Assembly: GCF_018219155.1 (NCBI RefSeq)
Contig: NZ_CP056123.1
Span: 3,605,505-3,669,504 of the forward strand
Direction: 5' to 3'
DNA length: 64,000 nt
Source: Moritella sp. 24
Lineage (GTDB): Bacteria; Pseudomonadota; Gammaproteobacteria; Enterobacterales; Moritellaceae
Made by a program: the position numbers and the translations under genes
Notes under the pieces: generated by a model
Seen by the model: only the letters and a program-made list of their open reading frames with translations
The model's database searches: none
What the model was told of the DNA's origin: nothing
In this document: in pieces, positions 19,097 to 28,827 of the stretch
Numbering within the stretch: position 1 is the stretch's first letter
How the letters are laid out: the number at the start of each line of letters is the position of its first letter

Positions 19097-19156
19097 TATC
19101 AGAATTAAGTTAGCACAACTAACAAGACTATAAATATGACCATAAGGTACCTGAAT

Positions 19157-20029
19157 ATGAATGATATAAACATCTTATTTGATTACAACGGGCACTTACC
19201 GGAATGCCCTACATGGTGTGAACAAAGCCAAAGTTTATACTGGACTGATATCTTAGAAAAACAAATACACCGATATGATGTATTAACAAAAAAACATACC
19301 GTATTACATTTTTCTGAAGAAGTCGGCAGCTTTGCATTAAGAGAATCAGACGGTTTTATCTGTGCGATGCGAACAGGGATCTACTTAACCGATCCCGCTG
19401 GACAGTTAGATAAAAAAATATGTGATAACCCGAACAACCCAGCGCTGGCTCGTTTTAATGATGGTGGCGTCGATCAATTCGGCCGTTTTTATGCGGGTAC
19501 ATATTGGTCACCTAAGGACTTTAATGGCGCCTTGTTATGCCGTGTCGATGCACAACTCAATACCAAAGTAATACACGCTGACATCCTTGGGGCTAATGGC
19601 TTGGCATTTAGCCCAGATAAACAATGGATGTATACAACAGATACACCAAACCGCGTGATGTATCGAACACCTCTCAATGAATTGGGTGATGCTGGCACAA
19701 GAGAGATATTCAAACAATTTGCACCCGACTACGGCCGACCAGATGGTGCGGCAATGGATATCGAGGGTTGCTACTGGGTTGCAATGTTCAACGGCTCTAA
19801 AGTTATTCGAATTTCACCAAATGGCGAAATCTTAGCTGAATATCCGCTACCAGTTAAAAATCCAACTATGGTCTGTTTTGGTGGGAGTGATATGAAGACG
19901 CTTTTCATTACATCTGGACGCGAAAATATGTCAGCAAGTGAGCGTGCTGCATCACCATTATCAGGTTGTATTTTCACTCTAAAAACAGCTGTTGGAGGCA
20001 TGATTAAACCTCGTTTTAAAGAAGCTTAA
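19157..20029 (+). CDS. SMP-30/gluconolactonase-family protein
   Basis: A six-bladed beta-propeller hydrolase of 290 residues from the preferred ATG at 19157 (AAGG upstream); an in-frame ATG at 19136 adds seven residues and has no ribosome site. The metal-ligand Glu lies in LPECPTWCEQSQSLYWTDI. Asn/Asp positions appear in ARFNDGGVDQFGRFYAGT, GANGLAFSPD and GRPDGAAMDIEGCYWVA. The family opens sugar lactones such as glucono- or arabinono-lactone. The substrate cannot be decided here. The preceding SDR could make the lactone. Confidence 0.88.
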   Translation: MNDINILFDYNGHLPECPTWCEQSQSLYWTDILEKQIHRYDVLTKKHTVLHFSEEVGSFALRESDGFICAMRTGIYLTDPAGQLDKKICDNPNNPALARFNDGGVDQFGRFYAGTYWSPKDFNGALLCRVDAQLNTKVIHADILGANGLAFSPDKQWMYTTDTPNRVMYRTPLNELGDAGTREIFKQFAPDYGRPDGAAMDIEGCYWVAMFNGSKVIRISPNGEILAEYPLPVKNPTMVCFGGSDMKTLFITSGRENMSASERAASPLSGCIFTLKTAVGGMIKPRFKEA

Positions 20030-20149
20030 TCTTTTTTACTGCAACTCATTTGCCTTGTTAAAAATGATTTAACCCTTTAGAGTATTAAACAATATCTTAG
20101 CCAATTCAGGTTAATACTCTCTTTATCTGTATCCAACTTTGGAGTAACA

Positions 20150-21640
20150 ATGACAACAAAATCAGCTTATGACCAGCTTTCTCAGCATTTTAAAAAGATC
20201 CATAATTTAAGTCATTTATCTTCTATTTGTGGTTGGGACCAAGCAGCAATGATGCCTGCTGGCGGTAATGAAGCTCGCTCTGAGGCAATGGCTGAGTTAG
20301 CGGTTATGATCCACCAGCAAAGCACAGTCCCACAACTTGCCGATTTAATTAAACAAGCACAGTCAGACCAATTATCAGCAGAGCAACAAGCAAGCTTAGC
20401 GGAAATAGACCGCAGCTGGCAGCAAGCTAATATTGTGCCTGAAGAATTAGTTTCAGCTAAATCGCTAGCAGGTTCTAAATGTGAGCACGCTTGGCGTACT
20501 CAACGCAAAGAAAATGACTGGGCTGGTTTTGCTAAGAACTTAAAAACCGTTGTTGAATTATCACGTGAAGAAGCAACTATTCGTGCACAAGCAAACAACT
20601 GCAGTAACTATGATGCCCTAATGGACTTGTACGAACCTGGCATGACTAGTGCACAACTTGATCCAATCTTTGATGATGTAAAGTCATGGTTGCCAGAACT
20701 AACACTAGCAGCGCAAGAAAAACAAAAATCAGATAATGTCATCATGCCAACAGGTCACTTCCCTATTGCCGCACAGCAGCAACTTGGTTTAAAGACGATG
20801 GGTATTTTAGGTTTTGATTTTGACCACGGTCGTCTTGATGTATCAGCCCACCCATTCTGTGGCGGCGTCTCTTCAGATGTACGAATTACCACGCGTTATG
20901 AAGAAGATGATTTCACCCAAAGTTTAATGGGTGTCGTCCATGAAACAGGTCATGCGCGCTATGAACAAGGTTTACCAACAGCATTAAATCACTTACCTGT
21001 GGGTCAAGCGCGTTCAATGGGCATCCATGAAAGCCAAAGTTTATTATTTGAAATGCAATTAGGCCGCAGTCAGGAATTTTTAACCCTACTAACGCCAGAA
21101 ATTAAACAAGCATTCAATGGCACAGATACCAACATTTATAATCCACTCAATCTAAGTCAGTGCTACACCCGCGTGAAGCCTGATTTCATCCGTGTTGATG
21201 CCGATGAAGTGACGTACCCAGCTCACGTTATGCTGCGTTATGAAATCGAACAAGCATTAATGAATGGCGATATTGAAGTCGATGATATTCCAGAACTATG
21301 GGCGCTTAAAATGCAACAATATTTAGGTGTGGATACTAAAGGTAATTACCGTAATGGTTGTATGCAAGATGTGCATTGGACAGATGGTAGCTTTGGTTAC
21401 TTCCCGTCTTATACACTAGGTGCCATGTATGCGGCTCAGTTTATGACGAAAATTAAGCAAGAGATGGATGTATCTGCCATTATTACCAGCGGTGATTTAT
21501 CACCTATATTCACTTGGCTTAAAACTAACATTTGGCAAAATGCGTCATTATTAAGTACTAATGATTTAGTGAAAAAAGCAACGGGTGAAACACTCAACCC
21601 TGCTCACTTTAAAGCACATTTACAGGCGCGTTATTTGTAA
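20150..21640 (+). CDS. M32-family metallocarboxypeptidase
   Basis: A 496-residue zinc carboxypeptidase of the Taq/Pfu carboxypeptidase family (M32), which trims C-terminal residues from peptides in the cytosol. The HEXXH zinc motif is VVHETGHARYE, followed by MGIHESQSLLFE, which supplies the third ligand. GWDQAAMMPAGG near the N-terminus and RVDADEVTYPAHVMLRYEIE are family signatures. There is no signal peptide. The gene stands alone with its own terminator. Confidence 0.94.
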   Translation: MTTKSAYDQLSQHFKKIHNLSHLSSICGWDQAAMMPAGGNEARSEAMAELAVMIHQQSTVPQLADLIKQAQSDQLSAEQQASLAEIDRSWQQANIVPEELVSAKSLAGSKCEHAWRTQRKENDWAGFAKNLKTVVELSREEATIRAQANNCSNYDALMDLYEPGMTSAQLDPIFDDVKSWLPELTLAAQEKQKSDNVIMPTGHFPIAAQQQLGLKTMGILGFDFDHGRLDVSAHPFCGGVSSDVRITTRYEEDDFTQSLMGVVHETGHARYEQGLPTALNHLPVGQARSMGIHESQSLLFEMQLGRSQEFLTLLTPEIKQAFNGTDTNIYNPLNLSQCYTRVKPDFIRVDADEVTYPAHVMLRYEIEQALMNGDIEVDDIPELWALKMQQYLGVDTKGNYRNGCMQDVHWTDGSFGYFPSYTLGAMYAAQFMTKIKQEMDVSAIITSGDLSPIFTWLKTNIWQNASLLSTNDLVKKATGETLNPAHFKAHLQARYL

Positions 21641-21685
21641 GTTTTGGTATTTAATACTTTTCACTAATTACTATGCTTAATAATG

Positions 21686-21720
21686 AAAAAGGCCACAAAT
21701 TAAATTTGCGGCCTTTTTAT
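21686..21720. terminator. Bidirectional terminator
   Basis: AAAAAGGCC-a-CAAATT pairs with AATTTG-c-GGCCTTTTT (arms 21686-21701 and 21703-21718, one mismatch). Located between the carboxypeptidase (+) and the lipoprotein gene (-). Confidence 0.8.
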
Positions 21721-21742
21721 TAGAACTAATTATAATTTCGAA

Positions 21743-24700
21743 TTACTTCATCGGTAATGAAATCTGTTGTAATGAAACTGCACCTGGTACTAATTCTAGC
21801 ATCATTTTTCCAGCTCCCCCTTCACCATCGCCATTACCGTCGGCAATGATAACTTTAATTTGAATATTATTTTTATTGGCTAAGCTAATCACCATCCGGC
21901 CATCATCGGCAAATTCAATTGGTCCTTGCAGCTTCATCGTAATCGGATAACTGTGTAAGTTATGGGATAAATCAAGCGTTACATGCATATTTGGTGAATC
22001 CATATATACATCCAGCTCAATCTTAAAATTAAGCTGCTGGGTATCTTCATTCCAGATAATATAACCCGTTGGAACCACGGTTTTACCATCAACAGTTGGG
22101 TAACGTGGGCGCATGATCATCGTCCCCGTAGGCACATCACTACCACCTAGAAGTACCAATTTAGCCTGTACATATACTTCTGATGAAATCATCTGCTGGG
22201 CATGAATTTTTACCGGTATACGGTTATTAATTGGATCATACTCACCTACTTCCGTTGGCATAAATGCACTAATAAAAGTCTTAGATAGATTTTCTGAGCA
22301 ACTGCTACCAATCGCACAGCCTGTTTGTGCATCTGTAATTAGTCCATCAAAGCCACCATCATTTACACTTAATAAAGCAAAGTTACTGGTAAGCGTTTCT
22401 TGTCCTTCATTCCAACGATAATCGCGATTACTGTCCGTCGTTGGCATCATCAATGGGTTAAATACAAAGTTATCCGCAGGTGCCGCTCTAAACGGGATGC
22501 GAATATCAGGACCACCTTGATCTTCAGCACTGGTTTCTTTCAGTAGTGTGGTTTGTAACGGATAACCAGCTTCACTACAGATAACAGAGCCGCTAGTACA
22601 ATCAACTTGTTCTTTCGTTGCATTTTCTTGTGAAATTAATGAATACTGATAAACATTCGCACCTTGATCTTGCCAGTTTTCCATTGGTGAGAAGGTTAAT
22701 ATTTTATTATCATATTGCATCACACCTGGTACAGTTGACTGACAAACACCCGCACTATTGACAACCTCAACGCGGAAGGAACCTGTATTACAACTATTAC
22801 CAAGTACTAAGCTCGCTTTATCAATTTGCTGACTAAAAGCAATAAAGATATCTCTGTCTGCCTGCAAATCAAAGATATTAAACTTATCATCTTCTACGAC
22901 AGTACCACTGCCATCAGAACCACCTGCACAACGACCAGCAATATCATTAGCATAATTAGCTTCAACTAAGGCACAAGTGTAACCAGGGACTGTACCTTCA
23001 ACCATGGGTGAAGTTTGGCGTAATTCTTGGACTTTATACGGGGTGGTAAAACGCTGTTGTAAATACGCAATATTACCAGCTAAATCTTCAATGCTGCCTG
23101 TAATCGTATATGCTGTTGAAGACGCTAAATTAGTAATAGGGTCAATCACGATAGAGGAACCGTCTTGACTAATGACAGTATCAATCACAGTATTATTTTC
23201 ATCTTTAAGAACAAGATTCTGCAATGATGATAACGTTAACGGCTCATCATAAGTTACTGTGACATTATCACCTAAGCTAAAGTGAGTGATATTCTCCGCC
23301 GGATAAGCAGATTGAAATTCAGGTGGCTTAATATCAACAGCAGGTGCAGGCGTTTCATCAGCAGTATATGACTCCATATGGAAAGAGACTTGTGCATGGG
23401 CATTATCCACACCTAAAATCTTCACATCAATTTCACTGACTGCATCAATGATCATGGTTGGACCTTCCGTTCTCACGGTGCCGATCAATTCAAGATGCAT
23501 AATATTCTGACTTAAACCACCGTTGGCTTTACCATTCAGCTTACCATCTTCGTCATAACCATCCGTCGTCATTGCAACATCCATAAATAGATGTAACTGC
23601 TTTGACGCATATTTATGATCAGAATTGGTATTATTAATTAAATAACCGGTTGCATCAGAAATATTGGTCATACGAATATTGCCAGTATCGAAACCCGTCG
23701 GGAATTCACCTCCCACTTTAACTGTTAAGCTTGAGCTATTTAAAATAGATCCCTTACGAATTACAAGTGGCGAAGCGTCATCAAAGTTACCTAGATTTGC
23801 TAATTCAGTAATCAAGTCTGAGTCAACATAAGTTGTATCATTACCACCAATTAGCACAGACTTAATCGTTACTGCATTGGTCAGTTCACCAGAGTAAGGT
23901 GACGCCTGATTATTTGTATTCACGGTAACGTTCATCGGCTTAAATGCATGCTCTCCCGAATCTAACACCGTAAATGTTTTTTCTAAACCCGCAAAACTAT
24001 TACCTATACTGTCCTTAACGTCATTGCTGATAATTAGCTCATACGTAGCATCAACATCAAGGTCATCTGCTGGATCAAATGTGATATAACGACCTCTGAC
24101 AATTAAATCACCCGCAACTTGCTCTGTCGAACCCACTTTTTGAAATTTAAATGTATCACCAGCAATTAGCGTTGTCGCATCAATGTCATTAGTTGTACGT
24201 AAGCGTAATGATGTAAATGTCGTAAACGGCAAATCATCAGTCGGATAAAAACCATTTGTATCTAATGCAAAACTCACCGAGTCTTTCGCTAATCGCGTCG
24301 TAAACGTTAATGGATCTTCCTCAGTTCGCTCTGCAGTTAACTCTTTATTTCCATCAGCTTCATTAATCAAGCCGATAGCATAAGTAACTGAATATTGTTC
24401 GCCCGCTTTAAGCGCAGCTTTCGGTTTAAATGCCAGACCATCCGCCATCGGATTATTAGGGTCTGTGGCAAAGCTACCTTCAGTCACCTCAACCGACGTC
24501 ACCTCAACAACATTTCCTTTGCTGTCTGACAACGTAAACGCTTTCGCTGAAAAACGATCTAGCGGATGAGAAAATGACAGTAACACGGATGTATTCACAG
24601 CAACGTCGGCTTGGCCATTAAATGGAAATGAATAAAACGTATGCGCATCAAATAAGCTCTGAGCACGACGCTTTGCTAATTCATCACGGCTTTCTTCTGC

Positions 24701-24826
24701 TGTTAGAATTGGCTCTTCTGCTTTCTCATTATCTTGTGGCTCGACACCACAACCAGCAAGTGTAATCGCTGAAGCAATCAAGCTATATTTAAAAAATGAA
24801 TTTAAACGAGCGTTAATATTTGTCAT
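21743..24826 (-). CDS. Large Ig-like-repeat outer-membrane lipoprotein
   Basis: A 1027-residue lipoprotein. The lipobox LAGC puts the acylated cysteine at residue 26. The residue after it is Gly, not Asp, consistent with outer-membrane sorting. Residues about 62-180, 185-290 and 495-600 look like bacterial Ig-like (Big_5-type) modules: each has a Val-Thr-Tyr/Leu-Ser-Phe strand, an 'Asp-x-Ala-Thr-Tyr' strand and a 'D-x-x-G-N' loop. The C-terminal 430 residues match nothing I recognise and contain eight further cysteines in close pairs, probably disulfides. No lipase GxSxG or other catalytic motif was seen. It starts 9 bp after the FadL-like gene, so they are one operon. Surface binding or delivery of a hydrophobic ligand to the barrel is a hypothesis only. 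Confidence 0.8.
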   Translation of the reverse strand: MTNINARLNSFFKYSLIASAITLAGCGVEPQDNEKAEEPILTAEESRDELAKRRAQSLFDAHTFYSFPFNGQADVAVNTSVLLSFSHPLDRFSAKAFTLSDSKGNVVEVTSVEVTEGSFATDPNNPMADGLAFKPKAALKAGEQYSVTYAIGLINEADGNKELTAERTEEDPLTFTTRLAKDSVSFALDTNGFYPTDDLPFTTFTSLRLRTTNDIDATTLIAGDTFKFQKVGSTEQVAGDLIVRGRYITFDPADDLDVDATYELIISNDVKDSIGNSFAGLEKTFTVLDSGEHAFKPMNVTVNTNNQASPYSGELTNAVTIKSVLIGGNDTTYVDSDLITELANLGNFDDASPLVIRKGSILNSSSLTVKVGGEFPTGFDTGNIRMTNISDATGYLINNTNSDHKYASKQLHLFMDVAMTTDGYDEDGKLNGKANGGLSQNIMHLELIGTVRTEGPTMIIDAVSEIDVKILGVDNAHAQVSFHMESYTADETPAPAVDIKPPEFQSAYPAENITHFSLGDNVTVTYDEPLTLSSLQNLVLKDENNTVIDTVISQDGSSIVIDPITNLASSTAYTITGSIEDLAGNIAYLQQRFTTPYKVQELRQTSPMVEGTVPGYTCALVEANYANDIAGRCAGGSDGSGTVVEDDKFNIFDLQADRDIFIAFSQQIDKASLVLGNSCNTGSFRVEVVNSAGVCQSTVPGVMQYDNKILTFSPMENWQDQGANVYQYSLISQENATKEQVDCTSGSVICSEAGYPLQTTLLKETSAEDQGGPDIRIPFRAAPADNFVFNPLMMPTTDSNRDYRWNEGQETLTSNFALLSVNDGGFDGLITDAQTGCAIGSSCSENLSKTFISAFMPTEVGEYDPINNRIPVKIHAQQMISSEVYVQAKLVLLGGSDVPTGTMIMRPRYPTVDGKTVVPTGYIIWNEDTQQLNFKIELDVYMDSPNMHVTLDLSHNLHSYPITMKLQGPIEFADDGRMVISLANKNNIQIKVIIADGNGDGEGGAGKMMLELVPGAVSLQQISLPMK

Positions 24827-24835
24827 AAAGCCCCC

Positions 24836-26140
24836 TTAAAATTTCGTCGCAAACGAAAGTGAAATAGTAGAGACAGTACCTTCTAATTCAACAGATGAAT
24901 TGTTCGCGCTGTCTTGGTGTGTAATTGTATGATCAGTTGGGTCAAGTACTTGTAACTGATAGGCTAAATCAATCTGCCAAGGGTAAGCCGTTAAGCCTGT
25001 ACCCTTATGGAAATAAGAAATACCAGCGCCCATGACTAATTTATCAGCGCTTAGGTAATTTACATCTAACGTGGCTTTATCTGCGTCTAGCGGAGAAACT
25101 TCATAGCTTGCACCCGCCATTAATCTAACCGTATCGTCAAAGTTCAGTTCAATACCAGCGCGTGGGATAATGATGTCTTCGAAACCCAAACTAGCCTGAT
25201 CTTTCACGGTATCATTTATCATTAAATCATTTAAATCAGACCAGTTTTGCTGCTCAGCACTGAATGCTAAACTCACCATACCAGCTTTAATACGAACACC
25301 AGCAGAAATAATATCCGGTTGATAAGCATCATAAGTCAGTAGGTTAATTGGTAAATCAGAGACTGTTTGCGTAATCGTCGCAGCGGCTTTAATGTTGGCT
25401 TGGCCATAACTTTCACCACGGAAAGCGGCAGCAAATGCAATACCATTACCAGAACAGTTCTTATCACTACCACATGCCATTCGGCCTAAATCTAAGGTGA
25501 TACCGGCGATCGGTGTAATAGCGGGTTCAGCAGCAACCGCCACACGCTCATTACCAGATGCAGTACCATCTAATTCACTTTCTAAACTCATATCAGCATC
25601 AGCATGCAATGATACTTGAGCACCACCACCAATCGTTAAACCAGGGATTATTTGAATTGACCCAGATGCTGCCACAAATAATGGTTTCTCACCATAATTA
25701 GCCAGTTGACCTGTTTCTGATGTTGCAGAACTAAATGCCATCATCTCTGTACCGTAATTTTCAATACCCGCGATCAATCCAAAATAGATTGGATAAGAAA
25801 AATTAAAAAGGTTAGTGATATTAATATTCATACCAGCAAGTAGTGGTTGTGTTGCTTCATCAAATGTTTGATCACCAGCTGTCATATCAGGCGTTGCAGA
25901 TAATAAACCCACATACATCTCACCTTGGTCTGTCGCAGATAACGCCGCAGGATTGTAATAAGCTGCTGATGATTGTGAATTAAATAAAGAAAAAGATTGT
26001 GCCGAAGCAATATCAACAGGTGTTAAACCAAATGTAGAACCTAGGTTACCTAAACTCGCCTGAGCAGTGCCAGCCGTCAGTGCTAATGCAACTGATACAG
26101 AAAGTAGAGAGATATTGTTAAAAAGTGTCTTCTTAGTCAT
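24836..26140 (-). CDS. FadL/OmpP1-family outer-membrane barrel
   Basis: A 434-residue outer-membrane protein. The signal peptide ends at AQA. The mature N-terminus contains SSAAYYNPAALS, with the NPA motif typical of FadL-type long-chain fatty acid and hydrocarbon channels. Alternating beta-strands follow, and the last residue is Phe (SLSFATKF), as expected for BAM substrates. The ATG at 26140, with GGAG upstream, is preferred over the one at 26155. It is shorter and more divergent than classical FadL. The Ig-like lipoprotein gene follows at 9 bp. Transport of a hydrophobic substrate is the family role; the substrate here is unknown. Confidence 0.82.
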   Translation of the reverse strand: MTKKTLFNNISLLSVSVALALTAGTAQASLGNLGSTFGLTPVDIASAQSFSLFNSQSSAAYYNPAALSATDQGEMYVGLLSATPDMTAGDQTFDEATQPLLAGMNINITNLFNFSYPIYFGLIAGIENYGTEMMAFSSATSETGQLANYGEKPLFVAASGSIQIIPGLTIGGGAQVSLHADADMSLESELDGTASGNERVAVAAEPAITPIAGITLDLGRMACGSDKNCSGNGIAFAAAFRGESYGQANIKAAATITQTVSDLPINLLTYDAYQPDIISAGVRIKAGMVSLAFSAEQQNWSDLNDLMINDTVKDQASLGFEDIIIPRAGIELNFDDTVRLMAGASYEVSPLDADKATLDVNYLSADKLVMGAGISYFHKGTGLTAYPWQIDLAYQLQVLDPTDHTITHQDSANNSSVELEGTVSTISLSFATKF

Positions 26141-26431
26141 TGGTGCTAACTCCATTTAGCGAAACTAAAATAAGTATCCTCTAGTGACTCCAGCCACAAC
26201 AACGGAATACAAGTTAAATTGTTAAGCGTGCCGAAGTGGACACGCTGTCATTTTTCTGGATGTAAATATACCCTGATTGAGATACCAATTGTCGTACATA
26301 TATCAGGTTATTTCGTCATTCAGGATCTAATGAGCTAGAAGCATTAGACCCAGCCTCATACCTTATTTTGATAACACTGACGCTAGCTTAGTTATTCCAA
26401 TTTACTTAGTATGTTTACTCAATCTCTTGAA

Positions 26432-27487
26432 CTAGTTAGCGTATATTTGTAACCATGAAAAAGGGGCTGGTAATAAAGGCGTTGCGCCTTCTATTTTCAC
26501 AACATCAACTCGCTGAATAAAATCATCGATATTGGTCATCCGTACACCTTTTGCTGGTTTATTCTGATTATCAACGCTGTTGTTATCAAAAAAGTCTTCC
26601 CAGTGTCCTAGTACAATTGTATTTGGCTTTGTTTGTTGCAAAATAGCTTCGGGATAATCATCCACTTGATGAAAAGCAGCAACACATAAAATGGCCATAT
26701 CAACCGCTTTACTATCATCCATTACAGGCATTAACCCATCCGGTGAGTTACTTGCAGCATCTTGATAGTGAATACGATAAGTTGGATTCTGCTGCTTATC
26801 TAAAAAGTCGATAATATAGGCATAGGTTTGTCCTTCTTTCCAGCCATAAGCGGTACTTGGTAATTCCGTTAACGCTTCTTCATATATACCTGACATCACT
26901 TTAATACCCATAAAGTGCGGTGCGTGATCTGATTTAATAGGCATAAAGCGAATACTGCGGCTTCGGTTATATACCCACTTACCTACTTGTTCACCGACGG
27001 CTGCATAATCAGTAATATCCAATAAACGCTCATCATCAATAACCGCAGTCACAATATTCGTCATCGTCGTTGAACCAACAGCCGTTGCCGTAGGCATATG
27101 CTTCTGCATGATATAAGGCACATCCATTAAGTGATCATAATGTGCGTGTCCCACTAAAATGAATTCGGCTTGTTTAGCGTGATCCGGTAATAATTTATCA
27201 ATTAATTTCGTATCAGCCTCGATAGGTAACGGCAAGGTGACATTGACTAAACTGGGGTTAGTAAATGAGGGCGCAGTCATAATACTGTCATTACCATATT
27301 GGAATAAGTAACCACCGACACCGAGATATTGAATATCTAGCGTTTTATCTCCACTAACTAACGCCTGGTTATTTATATCTCGTAAAGCGACATCATCTAC
27401 CAATAAATGATCTACCGATGTAGCACAACCCGATAACAGTCCAACAATAGCACCGCTAATAACAACCCTTAATACACCCGCCTTCAT
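26432..27487 (-). CDS. Metallo-beta-lactamase-fold lipoprotein
   Basis: A 351-residue protein beginning with a lipoprotein signal (VGLLSGC, acylated Cys near residue 21) and a metallo-beta-lactamase-fold hydrolase domain. The metal motif is HxHxDH (VGHAHYDHLMD); later possible ligands are in SDHAPH and LGHWEDFF. YLGVGGYLFQYG at the start of the domain is a typical first strand. Members act on phosphodiesters, lactones or other esters; nothing here fixes the substrate. It is in the same orientation as the upstream half of the envelope region but separated from the FadL-like gene by 290 bp, so a separate transcript is likely. Confidence 0.85.
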   Translation of the reverse strand: MKAGVLRVVISGAIVGLLSGCATSVDHLLVDDVALRDINNQALVSGDKTLDIQYLGVGGYLFQYGNDSIMTAPSFTNPSLVNVTLPLPIEADTKLIDKLLPDHAKQAEFILVGHAHYDHLMDVPYIMQKHMPTATAVGSTTMTNIVTAVIDDERLLDITDYAAVGEQVGKWVYNRSRSIRFMPIKSDHAPHFMGIKVMSGIYEEALTELPSTAYGWKEGQTYAYIIDFLDKQQNPTYRIHYQDAASNSPDGLMPVMDDSKAVDMAILCVAAFHQVDDYPEAILQQTKPNTIVLGHWEDFFDNNSVDNQNKPAKGVRMTNIDDFIQRVDVVKIEGATPLLPAPFSWLQIYAN

Positions 27488-27657
27488 TAATATCTCCCAT
27501 GCGTAAACAAACAGTCTTGATGAAACAGACCATTAAAATAACAAAAAATTCGGATTCGAAACTAACCAATGCGCGTTTAATATCACATAGGTATTGAATT
27601 GGTACTTTATATTGATATCAATTTAGCACTTTTCGCAAGGTGACGTTTTCGAGCATT

Positions 27658-27694
27658 GTCATTTTTCGTCATTATTGATACGTAACTTGTCATT
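27658..27694. promoter_or_regulatory. Phased GTCATT direct repeats upstream of the OmpA-family gene
   Basis: GTCATT occurs at 27658, 27668 and 27689, spacings of 10 and 21 bp, so all three lie on the same face of the helix about 85-120 bp upstream of the start. Such phased repeats are typical of OmpR/PhoB-type response-regulator sites. The regulator is unknown. Confidence 0.3.
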
Positions 27695-27777
27695 TTGTTG
27701 GCAGTAAAAAGCCTTTATTGGTTGCTTTAATAGAGTCATAGCTTGTTAAGCAGTCTCATCAATAAAGGAAATTGACC

Positions 27778-28530
27778 ATGAAAAAATCTATCATCGCAAA
27801 ATCACTACTTATTACATCAATGGTATTTACGAGCGTATCGGCAAATGCAGCAGAGCAAGAACCATTAACAACATGGGAAAAAGCGGGCGTATTTTCATCG
27901 ACAATTATTGTGGGAACAATTGCAGGTGGTCCTATTGGCTTAGTGTTAGGCGTAGCTGCAGGAGATTGGATTAATAATACATGGGATAAATCAATTGAAT
28001 CCGACAAACTTGTTGCTGAAAATCAGCAGATAGCAGAAAATTTATTGGCAAGTGAATTACAAAATAATCAGCTACAACAAGACGTATTGATTCTAGACCA
28101 ACAGATACAGCAAATATCAGAAACCGAAGAGTTAAATCAACAGTTGGTGCTAAACGCATTACAATTAGATCTACTCTTTGCTGTTAACCAAAGCGTGATA
28201 GACGCAACCAATCAAGCTCGATTAACACAAATAGCGGATTACTTAATTGAACATGACACCATTAACATCGTCTTATCTGGTCATGCAGACCCAAGTGGAC
28301 AAGATGAACTTAATATTAATTTAGCGCAACAAAGAGCTGTCGCAGTACAAGATAATCTCATTGCGTTAGGCGTTAATGAAAGTAATATTCAAGTGCAATC
28401 TTTTGGTGCCGAATACGCAAGCTCTGAACTTGGTGATCTTGTACAATACCCAAGAGATCGTAAAGTGACAATCGAGTTCATCGATAGCCTAGCAGATAGC
28501 GCCACAAATGAGGTCGCAATGCAATTCTAG
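27778..28530 (+). CDS. OmpA-family protein with glycine-zipper segment (PdsO-like)
   Basis: A 250-residue exported protein. The signal peptide ends at SANA. Next is a glycine-zipper hydrophobic segment (GTIAGGPIGLVLGVAAGDW, about residues 44-62), then a Gln-rich coiled coil (about 75-120). Residues about 130-235 are an OmpA-like peptidoglycan-binding domain (IVLSGHADPSGQDELNINLAQQRAVAVQD ... DRKVTIEF). This order matches PdsO, the OmpA-like protein of the proteobacterial dedicated sortase system, but no sortase or its two-component regulators are adjacent. AAAGGAA precedes the ATG; the upstream in-frame TTG is rejected. Confidence 0.8.
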   Translation: MKKSIIAKSLLITSMVFTSVSANAAEQEPLTTWEKAGVFSSTIIVGTIAGGPIGLVLGVAAGDWINNTWDKSIESDKLVAENQQIAENLLASELQNNQLQQDVLILDQQIQQISETEELNQQLVLNALQLDLLFAVNQSVIDATNQARLTQIADYLIEHDTINIVLSGHADPSGQDELNINLAQQRAVAVQDNLIALGVNESNIQVQSFGAEYASSELGDLVQYPRDRKVTIEFIDSLADSATNEVAMQF

Positions 28531-28559
28531 TTATATTTAAACACTTTATAATAACAATT

Positions 28560-28590
28560 AAGGCTAGCGGTAACTCGTTAGTCTTTTTTA
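28560..28590 (+). terminator. Terminator after the OmpA-family gene
   Basis: AAGGCTAGCG pairs with CGTTAGTCTT (two G-U pairs in RNA) around a 6-nt loop, followed by T5. Confidence 0.75.
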
Positions 28591-28827
28591 TTTAGCTTTA
28601 TCAAAATATACACTCTCATATTCCCCTGAAGAACAATGGTTATTCAGTCCATAACTCTTTTCAAAACTAAAATATCTCTGTTCTATACTGAAATGGTAAC
28701 AACAGAATACTTAAACTATATTTTATGATCTAAGTAACAGTTTACTAGTCCTAAGTGAGTATATTTAATAGTGTAAATGCATTATTTTACAACTAACTAT
28801 TCGTCTATTTTGAACAGGAGTATCATC

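Noticed and set aside
21743-24826. VolA-type surface lysophospholipase
   Set aside because: The gene arrangement with a FadL paralogue is similar, but no GxSxG nucleophile elbow or lipase fold signature is visible in the 1027 residues.
26272-26307. CCTGAT/ATCAGG inverted repeat upstream of the FadL-like gene
   Set aside because: A 6-bp repeat over a 24-nt loop in AT-rich DNA is expected by chance, and it does not match a known fatty-acid regulator site.
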